This document shows, in pieces, positions 21,212 to 31,049 of a DNA stretch of 64,000 nucleotides. The position numbers were made by a program, and so were the translations under genes. Position 1 is the first letter of the stretch. Every line of letters starts with the position of its first letter. Source of the stretch: Endomychus coccineus (Eukaryota > Arthropoda > Insecta > Coleoptera > Endomychidae); the NCBI GenBank assembly GCA_958510875.1, contig OY294069.1, positions 3,844,001 through 3,908,000 on the forward strand. Reading direction: 5' to 3'. Below the pieces are notes generated by a model. It worked only from the letters and a program-made list of their open reading frames with translations. It did no database searches and was not told the origin of the DNA.

Positions 21212-22854
21212 CAGTGGCGGCTCCTCGAAGGAGGCTAAGGAGGCTCAGCCTCCTCACCAATTTATCTTAATGATCATTCTCCATTTTATTTCCTGTTTCT
21301 CTGATAATTCTTTAAATTTAACAATTAATTCCCCGTTCACAGTAGTTATTTTCAATCTGGCAACAGTAGCCAGAGGCTAGATTCTCTATATATCTCAAAC
21401 GTTAAATACGTGTGGTCAACACAGTTGCCGTGTTTGCAACCAGTTCAATTGCCAAATAGGGTAAAACAGCGAATATGGCAACACTCTATGTAGGCTAGCT
21501 TCTAGTACGAACTCGGTCGGTCGTATGAAATACGATACTTGCTCCGACAGCGACACGTGCTCCGTCAGTTATTGTTTTTGTTTCGCCAGGCGATGTAAGG
21601 TTAAGTTATAATTTATCTGTTCGGTGAGTTATTAACAAAGAGTTCTTTGGTTATTAAGCAATAAAATGAGTAGTAATTTAGTTGCTGAGATCTTAGAAAA
21701 TCCATTTAGTGGATTAACATATGACAGAAAAGTGTTTTTAGAAATAAACGGCCTTTACCGGATTTGAAAGGATTAGTGATGACAGGTATGGTTCAAAATC
21801 GAAATAAACAATAAATTATATTGCTTGCTATTTACATCTGATACAACTTCATGTTGGGGGCACTCGGGTTATGATGATTTGAAAAATTTAGCTAGTGGTA
21901 TAGACAGACATGAAAAATCGCAGGAACATATTACATCGAGTATTATGTTCAAATTAACCGGTAAACAGAATATTGTTAAAGGAGGAAAACATATAATTTG
22001 GTAGACAAGAAACTACATTATAAACAACTTTTTTTATGAAATTTTAGATACTATTAAAGGTCAAATTGAGATTCGATTTTCCGATTTACATGAATTGAAG
22101 TTTTTCGACTTGACGAATAGAAGATTTTTCGAATCTTTTTCAAAAGAGTTTCCCAATACACTTTTAGATAACTTACTTCTATAGTTCTAAAGTATAAATT
22201 TCTTGATAAAATAGCACTACACAATGAATTATGCGTTGTATACTCGGATAAAGATATTTTAGGCCAGTACGACATTCACTCCGATATGATAAAATATATG
22301 ATTTGCAACAAGTTTTACCTCAGTTTTATAAACTACTTTGTTTGACAGTCACCATTCCCGGCACGTCGGCATCGGTGGAGAGATCATTTTCTACTCTCAA
22401 ACTAATTAAAACTTACATGCGAAATACAATGGGCCAAAATCGTTTATGCAATGATAGTTTGATATCTATTGAAAAAGATTTAGTAAAACACTTAAAACAA
22501 AATGATACATTTTATGATGATATTATTGATCATTTTTCGCAAACTAAAGACCGCAGAATTCCGTTAATATATAAAAAGTTAATAAAAATTAAAAAAAAAC
22601 AAAATATGAAAAATTTCAAGAAAAAAGAAAAAATATCAAAAATCCAAAGAAAAAAAAAACGAACAAAGAAGTTTTTGCCAAGAGAAACTCTACACCTCCA
22701 CGTTGGTTCTTGCTTGGCAACAATCAATTTTGTCACTGAAGTAGCTGGTACGGTCGCTGTGCAAAGGTTAAATTAATTGGCTGAATAGATTATATTTTCA
22801 CAAAAACGTTTTATGTCCAGCCTCCTCTCTTAAAAAGTTCACGAGCCGCCACTG
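21212..22854 (+). mobile_element. hAT element with 8-bp target duplication
   Basis: CAGTGGCGGCTC at the left end and GAGCCGCCACTG at the right end are exact 12-bp inverted repeats. The octamer CCCCATAG flanks both sides (21204-21211 and 22855-22862). An 8-bp duplication and short TIRs define the hAT superfamily. The coding content is a broken transposase. The element sits inside a mariner remnant. Confidence 0.93.
21666..22680 (+). pseudogene. hAT transposase remnant
   Basis: A start-like ATGAGTAGTAATTTAG at 21666 opens a short frame. After deletions and frameshifts the C-terminal half survives. TIKGQIEIRFSDLHELKFFD lies at about 22050. The frame then shifts, with DIHSDMIKYIYDLQQVLPQ leading into QFYKLLCLTVTIPGTSASVE and RSFSTLKLIKTYMRNTMGQ at 22318-22430. 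The last is the hAT dimerisation region (P-x-T-S-A-S-x-E-R-x-F-S-x-L-K), as in ZMYM/DUF4371-type transposases. The tail turns lysine-rich and low-complexity after 22560. The zinc finger and the DDE catalytic residues were not found. Confidence 0.85.
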
Positions 22855-22862
22855 CCCCATAG

Positions 22863-23000
22863 AAATCCAGTGTATTCAAAGTTACGTTTTTAATTAAAGG
22901 AAGAACAACAATGTGTTGTGTGGCGGCTGGAGTTAATTTTGAACCAAAACTTAAATAGAATTTTTGATAGTGATGATAATTTTTTTTTTTAAATAGAACA
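22863..23000 (+). pseudogene. Mariner remnant, right of hAT
   Basis: Continues 20840-21203 across the hAT. VYKVTFLIKGRTTMCC then VAAGVNFEPKL matches the C-terminal C-x-V-x-G--F-E block of these transposases. It is followed by TTAAATAGAACATCCT, which resembles the inner end of the TIR of the element at 11841-14187. Confidence 0.5.
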
Positions 23001-23189
23001 TCCTTTTCCTTCATTCAAGATGCTGTTTTCTTTATTCTACACTGTTGAATTTAATATTGCCATAACTCCTCAACTATTGAGATTTGGACAAAAGTGTATC
23101 AGGCACTGATACACTTCAAGACGGTGAAATTGTCCCGAAAATAAGCTCTCAAGCTATGGGCATCGAGTTATGTTAAATCATGTATATAC

Positions 23190-24085
23190 TAATGAACTAC
23201 CTTCTATCAATTTCCACTTTCCTGTGAGATATATCAGATAATATACTTATTAGGTCTGTAGTTGATGGCATCTGACCGTTCACCCTTTTTGTGTACATGA
23301 CAAATTTTACACCCTTTCCAAAGATCTGGAAATGTGCTCGTGAAGGTTTAATTGATAATTGTTCAAAATCTTTAATAAAAAAACAAGGATATTTTATCAA
23401 AACCGACCGAATTTGAATTTTTCATTCTATTTATTGACATAATAATATCATTTTCCGTTATATTAGTACAAAGATTAGTGTGAAAATTTCCATAATTATT
23501 TTCAGCGTCTTCAGAGTTTCCGACACTCCTAAGCGAATTAGCAAAATGATCAGCCAATGCTCCGACTATGGACTCACTATCCGATAGATCTCTGTTATTA
23601 TATTTCATCTGTGAGGGTATACGTAAGCAACCTTTTTGTGTGGACACATAAGACCAAAATTTAGTGAGATTTTGAATTAAATCGTATTCTACTTTTCTTA
23701 TATATTTCCTGTGACTTTCCCGTATATATTTTTTGAGTTTATATCTAAGATTCATATAGTCTACACGACATTGATTAATTCCTGGACATAAGACTACATA
23801 TTCATTGACATCATTATTAGTACAGAACACATTCCAGTCCGTGTCATACATTAATTCATAGTTTATCATAGTTTCCAAGCCTAAAATTGTACTCAAAAGA
23901 TGTATTTTTATTACCTTCAAGTTGATGAATATTTAAATCACACTCAATACACAAATGCGAATGATTAGTATCAATTTTAGCCAAAACATCCACCGCAGTG
24001 ATAACCTTACTTTATATCGGAAAAGATAACATCGAGCAAATTACCAAATACATTTTAAACAGTATCCAACTGATTTAATCCCGAA
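23190..24085 (-). pseudogene. LINE ORF2 linker and start of RT
   Basis: Minus-strand frames read LNQLDTVQNVFGNLLDVIFS (endonuclease C-terminus, near 24070), then HSHLCIECDLNIHQLE-like text. The open frame 23920-23372 includes LRYKLKKYIRESHRKYIRKV, LTKFWSYVSTQKGCLRIPSQ and NRMKNSNSVGFDKIS. This is the linker between endonuclease and reverse transcriptase in jockey-superfamily LINEs. FGKGVKFVMYTKRVNGQM at about 23290 is the first RT motif region, truncated. It is the downstream part of the LINE whose endonuclease lies at 25166-25288 and 28204-28680. The broken frame indicates an old copy. Confidence 0.72.
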
Positions 24086-24089
24086 AATG

Positions 24090-25165
24090 CTATAAAGTTG
24101 TGATATAATTGTATTGTAGTTGTATCTTGTATTCGGTTGACCTGAGTTGCTCTACTTCGGAAGTTGGAGAATAAAACTCAAATTTTACACAAAATTTTTA
24201 ACATTTAATTTAAAAATGCTGACAAATTGTTTCACCACACTGTGGCATTATCAAAGCGAGGAGTTATCAACTAAAGCTAAATCTAAAAGTATGTCCTTAA
24301 ATATCAGGGATCAGAATGTGGTACAAATTGAGGGATGGGGGTGGATAATGGTGGGAGTGTGTTTACAAAATTGTTAACAAGGGTGAATTATATGTGTCGA
24401 TTTGATCATTTAATATTACATTATTATTGTTTTTTGAGTGTTTCAATATTTCTATGGATTCTAATATATTAAGTTTATGTCCTTTTTCCTGAATATGTAG
24501 AATATCAGGATTAAGGGTGAAATTGTGGTTATGTTCTAACAGGTGATTTGCGTAATTAGAGTCTTCTTTTTTGAGCCTGTAACTTCTCAAATGTTCATTA
24601 AACTTTACGCTGAAACTGCGTCCAGTTTGTCCTATGTACAAAGCACTACAGTCATCACATCTCAGTCTGTTAACTCCAGATTTCTTTAAGTTATCTTTTT
24701 TAGATTTCGAGTTATTAATATACGAGCATAGGTTATTTTTTGTTTTAAAGGCGACGTTTTTATTCTGTTTTTCAAGGAATTGAGATATTTTTAGTGAATG
24801 TTTACCTAAATATGTTAGACATGTGAAATTTGATTTTGTATTATTATTATTTTGCGGATAAATTATGCTTAAGGCTTTTTTATTGAGTTTATTTTGGAGT
24901 ATTTTATCAATTATCTTGACATTATAACCGTTATTTTTGGCAATATCTATGATTCTGTTTAATTCTAAATGGAAATTATCTTCTCTTAATGGGACATTGA
25001 TTTATCTATGTATCATACAATTATATGCTGCTAGCTTGTGTGATTGTGGATGTAAAGAAGTGTTGTGTATTGTGGTATCTGTGTGGGTGGGCTTGTGATA
25101 AATAGCGAAAGAAAAGTAATTATTTGTGTGTGAAATTGTCAGATCTAAAAAGTTTAAGGACTTGT
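24090..25165 (-). mobile_element. Penelope-like element, 3' half, inside LINE
   Basis: The minus strand reads YHKPTHTDTTIHNTSLHPQS then HKLAAYNCMIHR, a stop, INVPLREDNF and LELNRIIDIAKNNGYNVKII. This is the C-terminal RT region shared by PLEs. It continues through FLEKQNKNVAFKTKNNL to RLRCDDCSALYIGQTGRSFS, the GIY-YIG endonuclease, and on to a stop at 24363. The endonuclease of PLEs nicks target DNA for target-primed reverse transcription. The 3' untranslated part to about 24090 carries a hammerhead-like motif. One stop codon (near 25005) and 5' truncation make it inactive. Its left and right limits are where LINE reading stops and resumes, so they are approximate. Confidence 0.82.
24214..24258 (-). 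ncRNA. Degenerate hammerhead-like motif in PLE 3' UTR
   Basis: Minus strand: GCT, then TTGATAA (core CUGANGA with two changes), a U, a GCCAC-AGT-GTGGT stem II, GAAA, ACA-ATT-TGT as stem III, C at the cleavage position and AGC to close stem I. The secondary structure is good. The two core substitutions probably reduce or abolish cleavage. Confidence 0.5.
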
Positions 25166-25288
25166 TGTTGCTCTAATTAAATTTAAATTTAAGTCACCTA
25201 TTATTATTGTATTTTCACCTAATGGTAAAATTCTTTGTTGTATTAAGTCCAAAAGCTTTTCGTACACAACAGAAGAAGCACTTTGGAG
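25166..25288 (-). pseudogene. LINE endonuclease fragment, left of pogo
   Basis: The minus strand reads LQSASSVVYEKLLDLIQQRI then LPLGENTIIIGDLNLNLI. The IIIGDLNLNL block is the conserved G-D-F-N-I-N motif of apurinic-like LINE endonucleases. It begins exactly at the pogo TA target site and ends at the PLE junction. Confidence 0.7.
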
Positions 25289-25299
25289 TAAGGTCAACC

Positions 25300-25590
25300 C
25301 GGGTAAGTGTGACCGCATTTTTAATTAGTTGGTATTTACCCCTGTCCTTCTTATGCTTGTTGTAACTTTAGAATGTCAACATTTTTTTACTATGATGCCA
25401 CAACGTCTAGTTACTAACTGTGAATAATTAATAGTTATCCAATAAGCTATCAGAAAGATAAACTAATTTTTTTAAAACCATGTCTGTGGATCACACTTCC
25501 CCATCAATCTGGGGCAAGTGTGACCATTGCTCATAGTGTCGATATATGTGCTAATATTCAGCACCCAGGGGTAAGTGTGAAACTTCTTTG
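25300..25590. promoter_or_regulatory. Subterminal GGGYAAGTGTGA motif cluster, left
   Basis: GGGTAAGTGTGA near 25301, an inverted TCACACTTCCCC near 25493, GGGGCAAGTGTGACC near 25512 and GGGGTAAGTGTGAAAC near 25568 repeat one 12-mer inside the pogo left end. These are probable transposase binding sites. Confidence 0.65.
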
Positions 25591-25661
25591 AAAACTCTAT
25601 TAGGATTTAATGTTTTTTTTTAAATATATTTATTAGAAAAAAAGTTACAAACTTTTAAAAA

Positions 25662-27722
25662 TTATAAATTGAAATTATCAAACTCTACTTGAAAATGAAA
25701 ATTATGTCTTCTGTCTTCAGTTGGTTCAGACAAAACTCTTATTATGTCTTCATCAGCTACGGTATCTGTGTCTTCTATTTCTGGCCAACGGAAGGTATTT
25801 TTCTTACATTTAAGGAACATGACTAACCACCCTTCATCTTCTCTATTTTTAACCTGCCCGACAAAATGTTTAACAGTCTTTTTGGTAGCGTATTTCACTA
25901 TTACCCATCTTCCTACAACAATTTGTGAAGTGATTTCTTCCTCTTCTTGGAATACGTTACGACTATGTTCATCCTCTGATAAGGCTGGATGTTCCATTTC
26001 TTCTTCTTCAAATAGTTCAAGGTCATTATCATCTTCTGACTCTATAAAAACTGGATCATCAATTTCTTCCTCTTCAAATACTTCAGGGTCATTGTCATCT
26101 TCTGACTCTATAAAAACTGGATCGTCCAATTCATCCTCTGAGCTCGAGCTAATAAAATTTTCTTTTTTTCTTGCTGTTTTCGGCTTTCTTCTATTAGTCT
26201 TCTTTCTCATTGAGACCGTCTTCCCTCCTTTTCCCTTTTCCTCTTTTTCTTTCTTAAGCTTCTCCATTACCTGTCGTGAAGTAATTACCTCCGCACCGCA
26301 CGCTACTTTTTTCTTCTTTTTAGTCAGAACATCCCTTTGAGTTTGCTTCACCGTATCCAATAACAGTTTCTCAAAACTTGGGTTTGTATCAAAAAGAGGT
26401 ACAGTTGAGGGTCCAGGAGTATTCATGTCTTGTTCATTTCTGATGTTATTTTCCTCGGCAATATGAGCTGGCTCCGTCTGACTTGTTGGTATCTGTCGTT
26501 GGTAGTCTTTCCATCTTCTTAATGCTTCTGGATCGTACTTGTCATCTGGAATAACATCACGGTTGAATGGATGTATTCCCGCTTTACGAAATCCGTTTCT
26601 AAGTATTTCTGGATCTAATTCTTGCCAAGTTTTTCCAATGAGCTCAGAAAACACTTTTTTAGGAATCTTCAAACCAACATTTTTCCTTTGCCAGGACACC
26701 AATTTCAGATCCCAATTATCCTTTAGAGATTTAAAAACGGATAAGTCTAAAGGCTGTAAAAGATGACTTGTGTGCGGTGGCAATTTTAGTATAGTGACAT
26801 CATTTGCACGTGCTAGTTCAATAAGAGGAATATTGACATGCGTACTGTGTCCATCATATATGACTAGGGCTGGCCTGTTCGGTCCCAATGCAGGAAGTAG
26901 AGTTTTCTGGAAAAAATTGAAAAAAATATCTGTTTGCATCCACCCATTAGGGCTTGCTGCATAGGCAGTATCTTTGAAGGAATTAGCTTCATCTGGTAAC
27001 CAGGAATCCCAAACGTTGTTTCCCTTAAATATTATAAGTGGCGGAGCTTTAACACCGGATGCAGAAACAGCTGATAGGACAGTGGTGTTCTCCCTACCTG
27101 GTCCGGAGGTAGTTCGCGAGCTTGGTCTTCCTCTTGCTCCAACAATTTTTGTTTTGTGAGGATCATGTGATAAAGATGTTTCGTCTAGGTTCCAAATAAG
27201 TTCTGGCTTGTCATGGAGATTTAAATCATTCAGGGTTGTATCCAGTAAATTAAAATATTCATTAATTATGAAAGGATCTGTCATTTTTTTTCTTGCAAAT
27301 TCGACAGCCTGAGGTTTTTTAAGGCTCATGTTGTGCCTTTTTTTGAAGTTAAAAAACCACTCATCTCCAGGAATATTATTCCTAAAAGGTGTCTTTATTC
27401 CATTCTTACTAACATATTCAGCGACAATATTCAAAAGTTCTTTCCGAGAAATCCCGAAACCCCATTGCTCCATTGTTTTAAGGCTCCGAGCTAATCGTTC
27501 TTCTTCTGCATATGGAATAGCTGGCGCTCTTCCTTGAGTTTTACTCTTGTTACCACGAACACCAGTGACATGATACAATATCGTAGTTTTGGGGATGCGG
27601 TATAGTTTGTGTGCTCGATATATAGTCATGACACCCCTTTTGATTTCTTGAACGGCGGTTTCCAGGTCAGCCTTGGAATACTTTGAAGCCCGTTGTGTTA
27701 TACGTGTATAATTCCTAACCAT
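25662..27722 (-). CDS. pogo-type transposase, 686 aa, intact
   Basis: Single open frame starting MVRNYTRITQRASKYSKADL. Residues 12-55 form a pipsqueak-type helix-turn-helix (AVQEIKRGVMTIYRAHKLYR, IPKTTILYHV). Residues 75-145 fit a CENP-B/Tc5-like DNA-binding domain (GDEWFFNFKKRHNMSLKKP). The DDE_1 catalytic domain follows, with D180 in IWNLDET, D290 in VIYDGHSTH and D326 in LLQPLDLSVF, giving 35 residues between the last two. Residues 490-535 are basic (KKTNRRKPKTARKK). Then come acidic repeats (two copies of DDPVFIESEDDND plus one relic). The C-terminus (VGRWVIVKYATKKTVKHFVG, FRWPEIEDTDTV) resembles the small chromatin-reader-like tail common in pogo-like proteins. The enzyme would cut and paste at TA sites in the nucleus. 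All three catalytic Asp are present. Confidence 0.93.
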   Translation of the reverse strand: MVRNYTRITQRASKYSKADLETAVQEIKRGVMTIYRAHKLYRIPKTTILYHVTGVRGNKSKTQGRAPAIPYAEEERLARSLKTMEQWGFGISRKELLNIVAEYVSKNGIKTPFRNNIPGDEWFFNFKKRHNMSLKKPQAVEFARKKMTDPFIINEYFNLLDTTLNDLNLHDKPELIWNLDETSLSHDPHKTKIVGARGRPSSRTTSGPGRENTTVLSAVSASGVKAPPLIIFKGNNVWDSWLPDEANSFKDTAYAASPNGWMQTDIFFNFFQKTLLPALGPNRPALVIYDGHSTHVNIPLIELARANDVTILKLPPHTSHLLQPLDLSVFKSLKDNWDLKLVSWQRKNVGLKIPKKVFSELIGKTWQELDPEILRNGFRKAGIHPFNRDVIPDDKYDPEALRRWKDYQRQIPTSQTEPAHIAEENNIRNEQDMNTPGPSTVPLFDTNPSFEKLLLDTVKQTQRDVLTKKKKKVACGAEVITSRQVMEKLKKEKEEKGKGGKTVSMRKKTNRRKPKTARKKENFISSSSEDELDDPVFIESEDDNDPEVFEEEEIDDPVFIESEDDNDLELFEEEEMEHPALSEDEHSRNVFQEEEEITSQIVVGRWVIVKYATKKTVKHFVGQVKNREDEGWLVMFLKCKKNTFRWPEIEDTDTVADEDIIRVLSEPTEDRRHNFHFQVEFDNFNL

Positions 27723-27769
27723 TTTGAACCTGAAGCCAAAATTTGTTCTCAGTGTGAGATCTCTAAAAT

Positions 27770-28195
27770 AACAAGTTCACACTTGCCCCTTGAATTTATG
27801 TCACTCTAACCCCAAAGTATATTTTTCTTGAGGCAAGTGTGACCCATATTTGAAAACAATCTTAACAATGAAAGCGTATATTGTTGATATTGGACAATAA
27901 AATGCAACTTTAGAACTATACACTACTAAATAAAAACTCAGACTTACCACAGATTTTACCCAGGTTATTAATAATTCATAAAACACGTGTCTACTCATTC
28001 AACAGGTTGATAACAGCTAGCTTCATTCACTGTCAAATAACTTTATGAGATTTAGGTTGGTAGAGTTCCTACTTATAGCCATGTGTTGGCAAGTAACTCT
28101 AGCTACTTGGTATGAGATGTCGCTCAAATCGGTCATCTGTAAAACCTATTTAACATAAGGGATCACACTTGCCCCAAAATCACACTTACCCGGGT
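27770..28195. promoter_or_regulatory. Subterminal GGGYAAGTGTGA motif cluster, right
   Basis: TCACACTTGCCCCTT near 27777, GAGGCAAGTGTGACCC near 27830, TCACACTTGCCCC near 28162 and TCACACTTACCCGGG near 28180 are the same 12-mer at the other end. The copies at 27777 and 27830 lie within 110 bp upstream of the transposase start codon and could also act in autoregulation. Confidence 0.65.
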
Positions 28196-28203
28196 TGACC
28201 TTA

Positions 28204-28680
28204 TAGAAAACACACATTCAAATTATTTTTCGAAGCAATTTCAATGTACAACAAACAATTTCAACTTGAATTATATTATGAAAAAACTGTATTTCAGGGA
28301 CATTCAAGTTTTCTTCAAATGCTAGCAGAACTCTCCCTCCTTTCGTCTTACCAGTTGCTTCTTTATTGCCATCCATACGAAACACATTATAAGTGTTGTT
28401 AAATAGCTCACTTGAGGATATATAGTCTGTCAGTCAAGTTTCCGTCTTCGCGATAATACCATAGTCACTGGTCAGTGTTGAAATTAACATCAAAGATTTT
28501 ATTATTTAGGCTTCCAACATTCTGGTAGGATATGGAGATTGTTTGAGATCGAAAATGTACTTCCTCTAACTGCGTCTTTGCCACTACTGGGAAATTTTTG
28601 TCATTTCCTTGATTGCTTTTAGTTGTAGATGATTTATTTTGACTAGAGTCATCATTCACCGTCGCCGATATCCTATCATT
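28204..28680 (-). pseudogene. LINE endonuclease N-terminal part, right of pogo
   Basis: The minus frame 28659-28465 ends TISISYQNVGSLNNKI, the entry motif of LINE endonucleases (I-x-x-Y-Q-N-V--L--K). After a frameshift it reads YGIIAKTETWLTDYI, FRMDGNKEATGKTKGGRVLL and AFEENLNVPE, the family's T-E-T-W-L and K-G-G-x-V-L blocks. It runs into the pogo terminus and continues at 25288. It is the 5' piece of the interrupted LINE. Confidence 0.75.
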
Positions 28681-28689
28681 ATTTCTAAA

Positions 28690-29525
28690 AAAGTACCTTC
28701 GAATTTATATTCTGGTGGGCCAGAATTCGGGCGACACATATTTATATATGTCTTAAAAATCACCCCTCCGTTCGTCTGCGGGTTGTATGATTAGCGTTCC
28801 CAAGAAACCAGGTTTCAGACGATTTTCATGTCTAATTCCGGTGGACTATTCGGTACCTAAAATGAGTCAATCAACTACTTAATGTAACTAGAACCTGGTA
28901 CTTGAGAACAATTATTTATTAATATCTAATTCTTATTAAAACACATTTTCCAATTACTTAAATATTGGTTCAGTTTCACTTGAAGTTAAACAGAATTTTG
29001 AATTCTTATGAAATAATATTATGGAGATAGATCATTATTCTCCAAATCTATTACTAGCTTATAGAGTTGAACTGATTGGTAGTTACAACAGCAAGGAAGC
29101 ACAATTCGCATGAATTATTCAATACTGGCCTTGGCACTACCTGTGGTCGTTAGGGCTCGAAGTTAACGCAAGGTCGTGAACTGAGGAATGATTGGATTTA
29201 AAATATTCATGATTGAAGTGGATGTCTAAGACGGATTCGTTAAACGCCCAAGAGGATTTAGTAAGTGCAGAGGATAGAAGAAGAAGCCGACGTCATTTCA
29301 TGCTTGATTTGTTAGCCATTAGCCTCTCTCTAGTTTCTACACGGCGGTGGATTCCTAACACCCCATCTATCGGTGGTTCGCTTACTTATCTGCGGAGATA
29401 ATCGCCTTATTAAACTCTTGATGATTTCAAAGGTTAGGGGCTTGAACTATTCGTAATCTGTATTCAAGACGATACGTTTACATTCAGCTTTGCAGCTACA
29501 ATTATTATCAAAATATGCTCAACAT
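28690..29525. other. Intron, nothing recognised
   Basis: No coding motif or repeat boundary was seen. A 62-codon frame at 29213-29401 has no recognisable domain. Confidence 0.4.
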
Positions 29526-29529
29526 ATGA

Positions 29530-30715
29530 TGCCTGTATTAATAGATAGATAGATCATTTATTCGTTCAAGCTTCCATGATATGCTTTCAAGTGGCGTAGA
29601 ACACGTCAGATAACAGTTAAATAGTCAAAATATAGTTAAAACATAATACTGCAATGAAATGAAACATTCAATAATGGAAATTAGTAGAATTATTTCACAG
29701 ATATGCAATAGCATACTTTATGGAACATGAGAAACATTTCAAAGAATATCTAAATGGCGATCAGTAGAATAATCATTAGGCGTATAGTATGCTTCCTGAA
29801 TGAGTATTTCCTTCAACTTGTTTTTCAAGATTAGAGTAGGCAGTTCTTGCAGTGATGAAGGCAATTTATTGAATAATTTCAGGAAAGTGGACCCAAAATT
29901 TTTTTTGTAGATACGTATAGTTCAATTTGTTGCACTTATAGTTATTTTCATATCTTGTGCCATGATCGTGCTTCTGTGAGTAGTCTCTGGATATTTCTCG
30001 ATTTTTGCAAACTGCCTCAGGAATATATAAATTATGTAAGGTAAGTATTGCATGCCCAACAAAATACTGTTTACAGCTTTCTCTCTGAGGCAATTTGAAT
30101 ATACATCTAACACATCTTTTTCGAAGAGCGAACACCCTCTGAACGTCACCCGAGTTGCCCCAAAAAACTATTTCATACTTTAGAGTAGACTGGACATAAG
30201 CATGATAGGCAGTCATACAGGCTTGAATATTTACTAGTACTGGAATAGTTAATAGGGAAAAACGATGCTTCGATAGAGATTTCGCTCAATTGTCAATCTG
30301 CATGGACCAGTCAAGTCTTGAATTAGGGATAATAGCCCGAAAAGGACAATACCGCACAGATTTGAGGGTCTACAGAGTTGTTAAATATAATTTCCTTGTT
30401 CGATTGATAACTGAATTGCACTAACTGTGTTTTATCACAGTTTATTTTCGAATTATTGTCAGAGAACCAACTATTTGCCCTTCATAGAGTTTCAAAAACC
30501 CTCACGTTGAGTGCATCAGATGGAGAAACTGAAAGTGTAATCGACGTGTCATCAGCAAACTATTCAGAACTTTCCAGCAGATAATCAGGGAAGTCATTCG
30601 TATATACTACATACAAAAGGGGCCCCAATACTAACCCCTGCGGTATTCTCTCTCATATTTCAAACTTGTTTGATTGATCGATAACAGTTCCAACGGAGGG
30701 ATGGCTTCATATCAA
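29530..30715 (-). pseudogene. LINE reverse transcriptase C-terminal half
   Basis: Minus frames run from PQGLVLGP (near 30640) and SEstopFADDTSITLSVSPSDALN, the catalytic F-A-D-D box near 30560, to INCDKTQLVQFSYQSNKEII. Then comes the open frame 30216-29866 with AYVQSTLKYEIVFWGNSGDV and RKRCVRCIFKLPQRESCKQY. This order is that of jockey-superfamily LINE RTs. The 3' end at about 29535-29565 is a GATA-type short tandem repeat, a usual LINE tail. Frameshifts and stops make it inactive. The rest of the element is absent, as expected for 5' truncation. Confidence 0.82.
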
Positions 30716-31049
30716 CCAGATAAGTTGAATCTTCAATGAATGTTGTAAAGGTTCTGTGGAAAGAAGCTTGTTAGCCCCTCTTAATATTCCTGCACAATCC
30801 CATATTCGATATCCCGCCATTTTAGTTATTCCCAGCAGGTTAGGTCTATATAGTGGTTCATTAACTCTATTGAATGAATTGATTGTTATAAGAACAAAGT
30901 TTGACAATGTTTCATGCTTGAAGTCCGAATTTGGAGTGATACCAACAGTATGTATTATTCGGGAAATTTTGATTTGGATTTGTTTGTCTATGACGACTTG
31001 ATGATCTACTCCGTGGTTAGTGAAAACGTGACATAATCTTGGAAGGTCT

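Larger units (their letters stand above)
25291..28201 (-). mobile_element. pogo-family transposon, complete
   Basis: The termini AGGTCAACCCGGGTAAGTGT and their reverse complement are identical over 22 bp and flanked by TA (25289-25290 and 28202-28203). The element is 2,911 bp with one long transposase gene. Several GGGCAAGTGTGA-like motifs lie inside both ends. It interrupts a LINE endonuclease reading frame, so it is younger than that LINE. Perfect TIRs and an unbroken gene suggest recent activity. Confidence 0.95.

Noticed and set aside
25744..26340. 198-codon + strand frame rich in serine
   Set aside because: Antisense shadow of the pogo transposase acidic repeats.
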